From Tritrichomonas foetus (Eukaryota > Parabasalia > Tritrichomonadida > Tritrichomonadidae), in the NCBI GenBank assembly GCA_001839685.1, contig MLAK01000014.1:1-25400 (forward strand): DNA of 25,400 nucleotides, written 5' to 3'. Both the position numbers and the translations under genes were made by a program. Numbering within the stretch: the stretch's first letter is position 1; each line of letters opens with the position of its first letter. This document shows, piece by piece, positions 1-9,513 of the stretch. The notes beneath the pieces are model-generated. The model searched no databases, was not told where the DNA came from, and saw only the letters and a list, made by a program, of their open reading frames with translations.

Positions 1-577
1 AAATTAAATTGAAAAATGAATATACGGCGTACCATATATTTTTGGGGACTTTTTCAATGGTTATACGTCCTACCGTATACGGCACATTTTGATACCCTAA
101 ATTCTTTGATCTTTATCATTATTAAGAGGATTTATGCGATCTTTATTGAATGATATAAATCGATGTCGTGAAAGTTGTTTTCAAATTAGTGGTTGTTTGA
201 TTTCTTTTGTAGATAAGTATTCAAATTGATGCAAGTAATCTTCAATTTCAGATTCATCATCTTCCATTTTTCCATACTCTTTCTTATCACTTAGTAATGA
301 TATAACCTTTTGTTTTTTATCGTCACCAACAATTATAAGTTCAAATTCTTTTTCTGTACACTGATCCTGATTCAAATAGATTCTACAACTATGTCACAAA
401 ACTGGGTTTTTATTTCACGGTTCGAAACTTGGATTTTTTGATGAAATTTAACAGTGAACTTCGGATTTTTCCGATGTAGTCATTAGAAAAAATGAAAAAT
501 AAATATGCGAAAAAAGTTGAATAAAACCGGCCATATATGTACTGAAACATGAAATTCAAAATGTTCTTGGTTTGATC
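1..577. other. Intergenic region without a convincing gene
   Basis: No ATG-initiated reading frame with recognisable protein similarity was found. A 64-codon minus-strand frame (375 to 181) has an acidic, protein-like composition but starts at TTG; its first ATG is at 267, leaving only 28 codons. It could be a gene remnant. The stretch also holds a pair of dyad-symmetric 18-mers (21-79) and, at its right end, the promoter of the gene starting at 578. Confidence 0.6.
21..79. repeat. Two related dyad-symmetric 18-mers
   Basis: The 18-mer at 21-38 and the one at 62-79 match at 15 of 18 positions. Both have a TATACG-type left arm and a CGTATA/CCATATA-type right arm, so each is a near palindrome. 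The second copy overlaps a perfect 10-base palindrome, CCGTATACGG, at 73-82. CG-containing palindromes stand out in such AT-rich DNA. A dimeric protein-binding site is possible, but that is inference. Confidence 0.45.
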
Positions 578-580
578 ATG
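576..580 (+). promoter_or_regulatory. Initiator-like TCATG overlapping the start codon
   Basis: The bases just upstream read TTTGATCATGAACATG. In trichomonads transcription starts at the A of TCA. If that applies here, the mRNA begins at the ATG at 578, with a second in-frame ATG six bases later. The fifth base (G) departs from the T/A consensus, so this is a weak match. Confidence 0.35.
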
Positions 581-1978
581 AACATGAATTTTAATTATAA
601 AAATACATCGAGTGATGAAGTTAATCATAAGAAAATGATTCCATATCTATTCCAGAATAGTCAACAACATGAATACCTGAATGTTGAAAATAATATTCCA
701 CAAGATATCCTGTACCAGATAAAGGCACATCTTTCCGATATCAGTAGCTCAGTAGGGAAATCAATTTCAGGACAAAAAAAATGTCTTTATGAATTATTCC
801 ATATTTTCAATAATTTTTCCCCTTTACCTTACCTTGATTTTATTATCGATAGTAATTTCATTTCAGATTGTATCAATATTGTTGGTCGTGCTTCTGATCA
901 AATCAATTCATGTTATGCTGCAGCTGTTTTATGTCGAATGGCTTGTGGTTCACCTGAATATTTAATGAAAATTACATGTAGTGAATTTTATGAAGCCTTT
1001 AATTATCATTTAAAAACATATAAGAATGAACAAATATTATATTGTTTAATCACAATATCAAATCTTATTTTAAAAGATCCAACTTTATCTTTAATGTTTA
1101 AAAAATTTGAAATTAATTTGATTATTCAAATTTTACCAAGAATCAATACGCGCAATAACAAAGATGAAGAATTGATCCGATATAATTTCGCTGTTCTCAA
1201 TTTTCTTGAAAACTACTCTAAAAATAACCTGGATCAAAATGTTTGGAAAGAAATTTTCTATTCTCTGAAGTTTGTAATCAAAAATCCAATTTTTCATGAA
1301 TTAGTATCAACGATTTTAACCAATTTAATTGTTTTCAATAATTTTATTATTGATGCTTTCCTTGAATCCGGATTATCTCAATTTGTTTTCGACAAAATGT
1401 TTGATTATCATAATTTATTTATTTTTTATATTTATTTTCTATTCAATTTTCCTGAAAGTGCCAAAATTCATTTATGGGTTCCAATTGACGCTTTTTTAAC
1501 ATTTTCAGCACAAAATGATTTATCTTTATCTGACATAAGGTTGATTTTTTATGTATTTCATAATTTCATTATTTTCGATAGTTCCCTTTGCTTGTCTGAA
1601 CAATTAATTCATACAGCTGTCAGATTTTTTTTAGATATCAATGATTTTGATTATGTAACGAAAAAGACGATTGTTTATTTTTTATGTACTTACACCAAAA
1701 TTTCTGCAAAACCAATTTTGTCTCAAATTCCTGTAAACGATTTTGTGATAGCGGTTGGTGACATTGTTGAAGATTATCATGATATTGATTTTTTCCAAAC
1801 AGTTATTTCGGCAATGAATGAAATTTTTTTGTATTTTACAATTGAAACCCCCGACGAATTACATCAAATTATGAATTCAGACTGCATTAAGTCAATACAA
1901 AATTTAATTTTACAAGATAATTTGGATGTGAATGACAAGCGCTTCTTTGAATTTTTTCCATTGATCGTAAAACAATAA
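578..1978 (+). CDS. ARM/importin-alpha-like helical-repeat protein
   Basis: This 466-residue protein is almost entirely amphipathic helix pairs with no catalytic motif, signal peptide or membrane segment. Residues of about 30-460 look like diverged armadillo repeats, rich in Leu/Ile/Phe with regular short turns. Trichomonads carry many such ARM-like proteins, and a general scaffold or importin-alpha-related role is the most that can be inferred. The open frame extends to a TTG at 572, but the first ATG is at 578 and a second in-frame ATG is at 584. The 578 ATG lies within a TCATG sequence that itself resembles an initiator, so transcripts may be nearly leaderless and 584 may be the working start. 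It is convergent with the karyopherin gene downstream. The family call is fold-level only; gene reality is strong because of the long open frame in AT-rich DNA. Confidence 0.8.
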   Translation: MNMNFNYKNTSSDEVNHKKMIPYLFQNSQQHEYLNVENNIPQDILYQIKAHLSDISSSVGKSISGQKKCLYELFHIFNNFSPLPYLDFIIDSNFISDCINIVGRASDQINSCYAAAVLCRMACGSPEYLMKITCSEFYEAFNYHLKTYKNEQILYCLITISNLILKDPTLSLMFKKFEINLIIQILPRINTRNNKDEELIRYNFAVLNFLENYSKNNLDQNVWKEIFYSLKFVIKNPIFHELVSTILTNLIVFNNFIIDAFLESGLSQFVFDKMFDYHNLFIFYIYFLFNFPESAKIHLWVPIDAFLTFSAQNDLSLSDIRLIFYVFHNFIIFDSSLCLSEQLIHTAVRFFLDINDFDYVTKKTIVYFLCTYTKISAKPILSQIPVNDFVIAVGDIVEDYHDIDFFQTVISAMNEIFLYFTIETPDELHQIMNSDCIKSIQNLILQDNLDVNDKRFFEFFPLIVKQ

Positions 1979-2531
1979 TGCTTCTTGCCCTGAAACTCCT
2001 CAAAATTATGAGTATTTTTGGACTTACAGTTATCTGGTTTGGAACCATATAGAGGATAAAATCAAAGTTTTTAATGCTCATTTCATTGATTTTTGAAATT
2101 TATTTCAAAAAAAATACTTTAAGCACACTAACTAACATTTATTAGAATCTGCCTTTCTTTTTGAATCACTAATAAAGACAACATTTCTATTTCTCAATTG
2201 CCCTACCCAATTTGGTTGAAGCTAATTTGCCTATCATATGAAGTGTATAGTGGAATAGAAACAGTGTAAGGATTTTTTTTTTAAAAAAATTGAATATGAA
2301 AATAAAAATGCTTTTTTATTTATTTTTATCTTCATTAAAATATTATTCATCATGAATAATCTCTTTGATTATTTTTTCTATAATTCCATTAAAAAATTAA
2401 GGAACAAATCATTTATTATTTTCTTGAAATATATACTTAAAAAATTGAAAAAGGAAACAAAAATGTCTTCAAAAATAGTATTTATTAAATAAAACTAAAA
2501 ATAAATTCTTACAGGTATTTTACAATTCTCT
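1979..2531. other. Convergent 3' intergenic spacer
   Basis: This is a 553-base AT-rich spacer between two convergent genes. It has poly-T/poly-A runs (around 2270-2290) that can pair with each other, and several TAAA motifs of the kind trichomonads use for 3'-end formation. No ATG frame of useful length and no RNA gene was recognised. Confidence 0.6.
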
Positions 2532-5489
2532 TCATTGCAATCTCTTTTGTATGCTGAGCAAATCTGATTGATTGAAATTTAAAATTTGAACAAGAACATT
2601 TTCTGGGATTGCTTTAATGATTTGAACAAAAGCTCCCATGATACTTGGATCAATTTTCGAAGTAATCCAGATTGGTGCTCCAACAACAATCGTTGCAATT
2701 TTTCCAATGATTTCTCCAAATATTTGTTGATTTGTAGAATAAAGGGCTTGGATACAAGAAGCATAAATAACAACTCCTTCATCATCAGTTGAAGGATAAA
2801 CTTGAAGAATTGATTGTATGATATTTGGATCAAATTGACATTGGAATTTTGCAGCCAAAATTAATAAGACTACTGAAGCTGTTGACTTTAACGACGATGA
2901 GCCATTTAAAAATGAATTCTCTGCTAATGGTCTAATTTTATTAACCAGTTCTGGAGTAATAATTTGTGGATGTGATGTTAAAAGATACATCAGTGTCATT
3001 AAATATGTGTTTTTATATTGATCGGAAACTCTTTTCTGTGATAACATTTGAATGACTGGTTTGATTAGCATATTTGCAATTTCAAATGAAGATTGAGGAG
3101 CAACAAAACAAATTCTTGCTAATGCAGTCATTGAAAAACTTTGCATTAACTTCTTCTTCGGAAGATCAAGATAACTTAATAAAACAGTAATGAGAGGGAC
3201 CTTACTTCCATATGCATTAAAGCATCCACCAAGTATGAAACCAGATAAAGTATACATTAAAGGACCTTGAAATTCATTATCAATGAATTTTTGTGAACAC
3301 AAAGATACAACTTTACATTGTAAACATTCTGTTAGAAAGTCACCACATCTTGCAATGGTTTCTGGTGGAATTTGACTTCCATGTTCAAATAAAATAGCAG
3401 TTAGTGCATTAAACAAATTAATTGTAGAATCATCATCATCATCATTATTTATAATATCGATAATTTTATCAATGAAAATTCCTGGATTTATTCCAACCGA
3501 AATTAAGAAAGGAGAAATATTTTCAATTGCTGAAGCAGCAGCAATTATCAAATTCACATTTCCACTTGTTAGAAATTGTTGAATAATTTCGAGGATTTTT
3601 TGGAAATGTCCTTGAAATTCAGTCGGGTAAGCAGCAAATAAGAAAGATATGCAAATAATTGCTTGTCCGTAAGACATTTGAATATGTTCAGCCTCTTCTT
3701 CATTTATGTTTTCAGGTAATTGATTATTCTCCCATTTTCCAACATACTGTGCAAGTAATTGGAAGAAGTGAGAAGCAAATGGTTGAAGAGCAATTGGCAA
3801 AATTTTGACTATATCAGAAATTGACTGTGCAATTTTATAAATTGCTTCAGGATCTTCACCACTGACTACATCTTGCATCATTGATTGCATAATTGATGGT
3901 AAATCTTCAGCAACTAAACGTGGTGCAATTGACGTACAATAAGCAAAACATTCAAAAATATTTGATCGGGCAATATTTTGTTGGAGAAGTTGAATTAATG
4001 CATTTCTTAAATTTGAATAAAGTTCTTCATCAGATCCTTTAATATTATGAATGATAGCGGAAATACAAGGAACTACTGCATCTGCATTATTAGGATTCAT
4101 AAATGAAAGGAGGCTTTGAATTATTTGTTGGTAATTTTGTGGAGGTTCAGGTGAATAATAAAAAACATTATATAAACAAGTAAGTGAATCTGGATGTTGA
4201 CTTAATTTCATCAATTCAATTGATATTTGATTGGAGATTGGAGCAATGCTTTCAAATGCATTTTGACTTAGTGCTGTAATGAACTTGCAGAGATCTGAAA
4301 AGAAATAAGGATCACGAATTTGTAAACCTGCTTCAATTAATTGGCATATTTCTTCAGAGCTTCCTTCAAATGAATCAATTGCAATATCAGAAATGAAGGT
4401 TAAGCAATTAATGGCTACTCTAAAGGCAATTAAATTTCCTGAATTTTTGACTTTTTCAGTAATATCCATTAAAATACTAAAAACAACATCAGTGGAATCA
4501 GGATCACCAGCCAGATTGGAAATAAAATGATCAGCTGTGATTGTTTGGAAATATTCTGGTTCAGATGTACATTTTTGACAGAGGATGTCAAATGTTGCAT
4601 TAAGAACATTTTCGATTTCATTTTCAAAAACGTCAGGTTGATGTAAAGCTATACCTGTAAAGAATTGAAGAACAATTTCACGTTTGAATGGATCAAAATT
4701 TGAGTTTTTAATGACATCATTTGTAAATTTAAGATAGAAATCCATTGTTTCTCCAAATTCATCAGGCATGATAGAAGTTAAGAAAGAAAACAACTCAAAT
4801 AATCGAAAAGATTCATCAGTATTTTCTTCATTGAAAACAGCAACTTGAGTTTCGTGCTGAAGTGCAGCAAGCAAATTTGGACATTGCTCTAAAAAATGCT
4901 CACAAAGCATTTTTATCTCTATAACACATATCAAATGAATTGCACAAATTCTAACTTGCGAGTTTTCTGATTGTAAGCCAGCAATTATGATGTTGACAAC
5001 GCCTTCAATAAAGTTGGCAAAAAATTCAGGATTAATTAAATCAGCATCAATTAACTGACTCCAAAATGACAATGCCAAAGAAACACGTTCCGGTGTTTGA
5101 AGTAGTGCAGCACCACAGTTTAGGAATTCTGGAAATCCGCAAAAAGCTGGCAATGATGAAACAGTACAGCCGATATTAATTGCATAATTGTTGTTTGTTT
5201 CAATCGTTTCTTTTTGAATAAAATCAATAATAAATGATTTAATGAGATGAATTTCATTATCTGCGAATTGACCGTTTCTTTTTGAAATAAGTTTCTGAAT
5301 TGTCATTAAAGATAACGTTCGATTTGATGGATCTGCATCGTTGGAAGCGATATTGACTAATTCGGGAATGATAGTTGGCGCTTGAAAAAGTTGTTCGAGA
5401 ACTTCATTAATGTTATTATTTTGAGCAGCGGCACCACTTTTAATAGCAGTAAAAACCGAGAGAATTGTCTGAGACAAACTTTGTTCCAT
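2532..5489 (-). CDS. Importin-beta family karyopherin (HEAT repeats)
   Basis: This 985-residue protein consists of tandem helix pairs throughout, the expected length for an importin-beta-type nuclear transport receptor (usually 850-1100 residues). The N-terminal part (about 1-150) has the opening typical of these receptors: a short helix, then a block where an element count is compared with unit losses, with SNRTLSLMTIQKLISKR resembling the Arg-rich HEAT helix. An acidic stretch of consecutive Asp residues near 690 sits in a loop, as acidic loops do in Kap121/IPO5 and IPO4. By family knowledge it would carry cargo through nuclear pores under Ran control; the exact class is not assignable by eye, with IPO4/IPO5-like favoured. 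The ATG at 5489 is supported by a TCATT initiator only seven bases upstream. It is divergent from the listerin gene. Confidence 0.8.
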   Translation of the reverse strand: MEQSLSQTILSVFTAIKSGAAAQNNNINEVLEQLFQAPTIIPELVNIASNDADPSNRTLSLMTIQKLISKRNGQFADNEIHLIKSFIIDFIQKETIETNNNYAINIGCTVSSLPAFCGFPEFLNCGAALLQTPERVSLALSFWSQLIDADLINPEFFANFIEGVVNIIIAGLQSENSQVRICAIHLICVIEIKMLCEHFLEQCPNLLAALQHETQVAVFNEENTDESFRLFELFSFLTSIMPDEFGETMDFYLKFTNDVIKNSNFDPFKREIVLQFFTGIALHQPDVFENEIENVLNATFDILCQKCTSEPEYFQTITADHFISNLAGDPDSTDVVFSILMDITEKVKNSGNLIAFRVAINCLTFISDIAIDSFEGSSEEICQLIEAGLQIRDPYFFSDLCKFITALSQNAFESIAPISNQISIELMKLSQHPDSLTCLYNVFYYSPEPPQNYQQIIQSLLSFMNPNNADAVVPCISAIIHNIKGSDEELYSNLRNALIQLLQQNIARSNIFECFAYCTSIAPRLVAEDLPSIMQSMMQDVVSGEDPEAIYKIAQSISDIVKILPIALQPFASHFFQLLAQYVGKWENNQLPENINEEEAEHIQMSYGQAIICISFLFAAYPTEFQGHFQKILEIIQQFLTSGNVNLIIAAASAIENISPFLISVGINPGIFIDKIIDIINNDDDDDSTINLFNALTAILFEHGSQIPPETIARCGDFLTECLQCKVVSLCSQKFIDNEFQGPLMYTLSGFILGGCFNAYGSKVPLITVLLSYLDLPKKKLMQSFSMTALARICFVAPQSSFEIANMLIKPVIQMLSQKRVSDQYKNTYLMTLMYLLTSHPQIITPELVNKIRPLAENSFLNGSSSLKSTASVVLLILAAKFQCQFDPNIIQSILQVYPSTDDEGVVIYASCIQALYSTNQQIFGEIIGKIATIVVGAPIWITSKIDPSIMGAFVQIIKAIPENVLVQILNFNQSDLLSIQKRLQ

Positions 5490-5493
5490 TTTG

Positions 5494-5498
5494 AATGA
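5494..5498 (-). promoter_or_regulatory. Initiator TCATT of the karyopherin gene
   Basis: On the minus strand the bases read TTTGGTCATTCAAAATG, a perfect TCAYW initiator placing +1 seven bases before the ATG. This agrees with the very short 5' leaders of trichomonad mRNAs. Confidence 0.7.
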
Positions 5499-5667
5499 CC
5501 AAATCTAAAATCATCGTAAATTATTCAAAAAGTGACGATCATTTCACTTTTTCAGTATAATTTTTCTGTGAAATTCAATGATTGAATAGTGAACATGACC
5601 ATATTAACATAGAAATCAAAGAAACAAATTTTTTGAAATTGGAATGGTGAAAATGGTATGACCAAAT
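5495..5667. repeat. Two copies of ATGACCAAAT in a divergent promoter
   Basis: The 10-mer ATGACCAAAT occurs at 5495-5504, where its complement contains the karyopherin initiator, and again at 5658-5667, about 90 bases before the listerin start. The same 10-mer recurs twice inside the inverted-repeat element at 19429-19758. It may be an extended initiator (TTTGGTCAT on the other strand) or a bound element. Confidence 0.4.
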
Positions 5668-5697
5668 ATATACTTAAAGTGGATCTTCAATCCATGG

Positions 5698-5702
5698 TCA
5701 AT
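5698..5702 (+). promoter_or_regulatory. Possible initiator TCAAT of the listerin gene
   Basis: The sequence GGTCAATT would place +1 at 5700, giving a 48-base leader without any ATG before 5748. The fourth base is A rather than a pyrimidine, so the match is imperfect. If correct, the upstream ATG at 5694, which is in frame but closed by TAA at 5703, lies outside the transcript. Confidence 0.35.
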
Positions 5703-5747
5703 TAATTGGCGAATTCAATTGAAAAAGTTTTGGTTCAAAAATCTCCA

Positions 5748-8700
5748 ATGTATAGTGCGAATGATTTTGCATCAATCGCAAATAATATTAGAGATTCTGA
5801 GATCAAACTTATATTTAAAAAGCTAGCAAAACACAATGAATCAATTGTCAAATCTGGACTCACTGAATTAATTAATATGTTACCAAATTTGGATTATCAT
5901 TCTACATTTTTTGAAATTGTTGGACATTGTTGTGTTTCTTTGGATTACTTTTTATTTGCTTCAGATGCTGGTGTTCGAGCACTTGCTTTGAAAATGATCG
6001 GGGAAGTCATCAAACGATTAAAAAGGGATATTGTTGGATATGCTACACTCATTTTCCCAACTCTTCTAATTTATTGTTATGATGAAGATGTCATTCATGA
6101 AGCAGACTCGGTTTTAGAAATTTCATTTCCAACTGAAGAAAAGAAAACCGCTCTTCTTACAAAAATGAATTACGAAATATGTGATAAAATATTAACAACA
6201 TTAGATTCACTTAAAACTCGAATGCTTACAAACGAGATTATTGGAAGAGTTACTGCTTCATGTTTGGCTTTAGTTTTGAAAATGATTCAAACTCTTGGAA
6301 AAGACAAAACAGCCGATTTGATTTCCAAAATTAACGTTATTGAATTACTTAAAATCGATCAAGGTAAATTTGCTCCTTCAGTAACACCTCAAATGAGAGT
6401 TATGGCTTACAAATTTTTGAGTTATGAAAGAATCAATCCAGAAATTTTATCATATATGAGCTTTGAAGATTCTTTCAATTCACAATTTAGTTTAGTGAAT
6501 TTAATAATAGATTTACTTAAAAATAATAATGTTCAGGTTTTGGAAGTTCAAAATGCATTTGAGAAATCATGTCATTTGTATTTGAAACCAACACCAAACC
6601 TGAAAGATTTACTTACATTAATTTGCGATGATGAATACATTTGGAAAATTATGGAAATTATAATTTTTTTGGATTCACAAAAACTATTTGATTTATTATT
6701 ATCACTATTGAATGATAAAACGATAATTCTCCCACTTTTTGGTAAAATGGTTTCATTAAATCCAGAATCAGATTTTCTCCAAACTGCACCACTTTCGATT
6801 TTCGAATTTCTAAATGATAATAACGAAGCGTGTGAAAAAATTGACGAAATGATGATAAACGGAGATGAAAATCGATGTCTTGAATTTATTCATAATTTAA
6901 GTGAAGAGCGTGTCATTAAATGGTTGAAAACAAGAGATCGAATAACAACAAATTGTGCATTGAAACTATCACAAACTTTTTCACCCGATGTAATCAGAAA
7001 TGTATGGCCAAATTATACTTCAATTCCATTTTCTGATGATGCTTTTCTGCTTGATTTTCTTTGTTTGTATCTCACAACAGAAGACGTTCCAACATTTTTG
7101 AAGAAATATGAAGACGAGCTTCCAGAATTACTTTCAAAATGGACAAGAGACTTTAGGATATTAGATTGTAAAGAACTATCAGACAATGCATTAAAATATT
7201 TAGAAGAAGACCCATCACTTATTAAATATTTTTCAAAAATATTTCCTTCAAATGAGTCGATATTGGATATTTTATCAGCAGTTGTTGCAAATAGCATACA
7301 TAGTGGAAATGGTGTTGATTCGTCAGTTTTTGATTATTTTGAACCAACCGAAGATTTCTTAAAATCATTTTTATTATCATCCAACATTTCAACAATAACA
7401 CCTGGTCATGCTTTAGTTAATCCTTTGATAAAAACAATTCCAACATTCATTCAAAAGATCGATTATTCAATTTTAGAAGGACCTGTCATTAATTTTGTAA
7501 CAAAATGTGAACTTAATCCTCTTGATATCAAATATGAATATGCATCATATCCATTTTTTACAGCTAAATATTTTGGGCATTTTGGATTTGAACTTTTAGA
7601 GCCAACAGTTTTTTGCTACTTTTTGGAATCTTACCTAAATGCAAAAATTCCTTGGCTTAGTGTTTTTCTTTACATTCGTGATATCAATTGGCAACTTATG
7701 GCTGATACGCTCTGGAATTTCGTTTGCACAAAACATGAATACGCCAAAATTTGCCATAAATTAAATCTTCAATTGGCCCTCAGCTGTGTCTGTGCGGCAT
7801 CCAACATCGACACACAATTAAACAACTACCTTCAAGCAGTCAACAATTCATCAACTAAACAATTGAGTGATTCTTTAAGTTCTTATGTTGAAGAGATTGG
7901 CTTGCCATTGGATTCTCTCACTTTTACAGCGATACCATCAATAGAACCACCGAAAATGTGCATTGAGAGCGAGCTATTAAATATAATTCGAATGGAATGG
8001 CATCAACAAAAACCAAAAACACCTAATTTTAGTTCATCTGAAAATATTGAATTGAAGCTCAGACAAACTGTTGTTTATTTGAGGTTTTTCTTACCAACAT
8101 TAATGGTTTTCGATCCAGTCTTCGATTTATTATCGAGAGCGTTAGAAAATTGTGAAAATCGTCTTTCTTTCTTCTTCATCGTTCGAATTATTGGCATTAT
8201 AGGTCAAACTGAAGCAATTGTTCCCAAATATTTATTAGAGAAAATGATTCTTTACGTGATTAAATTTGCACCATTCACTTCAACAATAGAAGATGAATTG
8301 ATTAATGCATTTTCTGTTGCAAAACGATTGAAAAGTGAAGAATTCAATCAAATTGTCATAAAATGCGCACCATTGTTTTCATCTTCGCTTTCAATTCAAC
8401 TTGTTCGACTTATTTTACCACTTTTCCAATTCTTTAATGCATGGGATCTTCTTGAAAATAATCTCGATGATCAGCTAGATTTAAATAATATTTTGACTTG
8501 GAATTTCATTACCAATGCTTTATTTATAATGCCTTCAATTATAAGAACAAATTATGTGAAAAAATACTCAAAAAGTGTTCCACCACTTCTTGAAAATAAA
8601 TCACTAAAACTTCGGCATTTCGAACAATTGGTTACTGCATTTCCTATAACTTTTGCAAAATGGGCAGAAAACCTTGATGAGAAAGAATACAAACACATTT

Positions 8701-9215
8701 CTAAAGAAATGAAACAAAAAGTGACAAAAAATATCTTCAAATCTGTTGTGAAAGACATTTTAAGGTTGAAATTGGAGAATACAACAATTCATTCCAACGT
8801 AAATACACTGATACTATCTATTATTTATAAAGAAGACGATTTGGCAATGCCAATCAAACTGACATTAAAATTCCCAGAAACTTTTCCAATCGAAAATCTA
8901 AAAATAGAAACTGATATTGGAGATCATCATTTAAATAAAATATGTGATGATAATATTAAGCAAACGATTCAACTTACCGAGTCTATTGAAAATGGTGTTA
9001 AAACATGGCATACCTTTGTTATTCAACGTGTTAAGGATTCTGATCCATGCCCGATATGCTATTCTTACTTTGCGTCTGATACAAAACAAGCACCAAGTGT
9101 AAAATGTGGTGTTTGTGGACAAACTTTCCATCGAAGCTGTTTGAGAAAATGGTTTGAAAAATGTTTATTCAAAACGTGTCCAGCATGCGCTACAAGATGG
9201 AAAGAAGCGAAATAA
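5748..9215 (+). CDS. LTN1: Listerin E3 ubiquitin ligase (ribosome quality control)
   Basis: Listerin binds obstructed 60S subunits and ubiquitinates the stalled nascent chain in the RQC pathway. The N-terminal 160 residues align by eye with the listerin N-terminal domain: a DSEIKLIFKKLAKHNE block, then a VRALALKMIGEVIKRLKRDI block. The middle is a HEAT-type solenoid. An RWD-like segment follows at about 1015-1095 (around IKLTLKFPETFPIENLKIE). A C-terminal RING lies at 1101-1148 with the ligands CPIC, CGVC, FHRSC and CPAC, the C4HC3 order of listerin, ending seven residues before the stop. At 1155 residues it is shorter than human listerin (about 1770) and yeast Rkr1/Ltn1 (about 1560). The open frame extends to TTG at 5706 after an in-frame TAA, so I use the ATG at 5748. 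The stop codon lies in TAAA. Confidence 0.9.
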   Translation: MYSANDFASIANNIRDSEIKLIFKKLAKHNESIVKSGLTELINMLPNLDYHSTFFEIVGHCCVSLDYFLFASDAGVRALALKMIGEVIKRLKRDIVGYATLIFPTLLIYCYDEDVIHEADSVLEISFPTEEKKTALLTKMNYEICDKILTTLDSLKTRMLTNEIIGRVTASCLALVLKMIQTLGKDKTADLISKINVIELLKIDQGKFAPSVTPQMRVMAYKFLSYERINPEILSYMSFEDSFNSQFSLVNLIIDLLKNNNVQVLEVQNAFEKSCHLYLKPTPNLKDLLTLICDDEYIWKIMEIIIFLDSQKLFDLLLSLLNDKTIILPLFGKMVSLNPESDFLQTAPLSIFEFLNDNNEACEKIDEMMINGDENRCLEFIHNLSEERVIKWLKTRDRITTNCALKLSQTFSPDVIRNVWPNYTSIPFSDDAFLLDFLCLYLTTEDVPTFLKKYEDELPELLSKWTRDFRILDCKELSDNALKYLEEDPSLIKYFSKIFPSNESILDILSAVVANSIHSGNGVDSSVFDYFEPTEDFLKSFLLSSNISTITPGHALVNPLIKTIPTFIQKIDYSILEGPVINFVTKCELNPLDIKYEYASYPFFTAKYFGHFGFELLEPTVFCYFLESYLNAKIPWLSVFLYIRDINWQLMADTLWNFVCTKHEYAKICHKLNLQLALSCVCAASNIDTQLNNYLQAVNNSSTKQLSDSLSSYVEEIGLPLDSLTFTAIPSIEPPKMCIESELLNIIRMEWHQQKPKTPNFSSSENIELKLRQTVVYLRFFLPTLMVFDPVFDLLSRALENCENRLSFFFIVRIIGIIGQTEAIVPKYLLEKMILYVIKFAPFTSTIEDELINAFSVAKRLKSEEFNQIVIKCAPLFSSSLSIQLVRLILPLFQFFNAWDLLENNLDDQLDLNNILTWNFITNALFIMPSIIRTNYVKKYSKSVPPLLENKSLKLRHFEQLVTAFPITFAKWAENLDEKEYKHISKEMKQKVTKNIFKSVVKDILRLKLENTTIHSNVNTLILSIIYKEDDLAMPIKLTLKFPETFPIENLKIETDIGDHHLNKICDDNIKQTIQLTESIENGVKTWHTFVIQRVKDSDPCPICYSYFASDTKQAPSVKCGVCGQTFHRSCLRKWFEKCLFKTCPACATRWKEAK

Positions 9216-9216
9216 A
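9213..9216 (+). terminator. TAAA overlapping the listerin stop codon
   Basis: The TAA stop plus the next A forms TAAA, the polyadenylation signal described for trichomonads, where it often overlaps the stop codon. Further TAAA copies follow within 50 bases. The 298-base spacer to 9513 between the two convergent genes holds nothing else I recognise. Confidence 0.4.
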
Positions 9217-9513
9217 ATGTATTTTTGCTTATTTTTGTTTTTATCATAAATAAATTTACTCTAAAACCTAAAGCTTAAAACATATTTAAATTCATAATTC
9301 ATTCTTTATGAAGAAGAATTTTTTTGTCATTCAGGAATCATGTTAGGATATGCTATTAATTTATTTATTATAATATAGTTTTTATCTGAGTGAATATACA
9401 TTTAATGATTAATATATCCATTTCATGTTAATAAAATTACTCCAAATAAATAAATTGGAGAAAAAAGAAATTAAATTAGAGAAAATAAATAAAAAGTTTA
9501 AAATTATATAAAT

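Noticed and set aside
181..375. 64-codon minus-strand frame with acidic protein-like composition
   Set aside because: It starts at TTG, has only 28 codons after its first ATG, no initiator and no recognised similarity; at most a gene remnant.
419..430. CGGTTCGAAAC resembling a tRNA T-loop
   Set aside because: No matching acceptor, D or anticodon arms are visible around it.
410..628. 72-codon minus-strand frame
   Set aside because: It overlaps the promoter and start of the ARM-like gene on the other strand and has random low-complexity content.
2118..2138. CACTAACTAACA resembling the trichomonad intron 3' signal (ACTAACACACAG)
   Set aside because: No GTATGT-type 5' site pairs with it, the terminal CACAG is missing, and it lies in a convergent 3' spacer.
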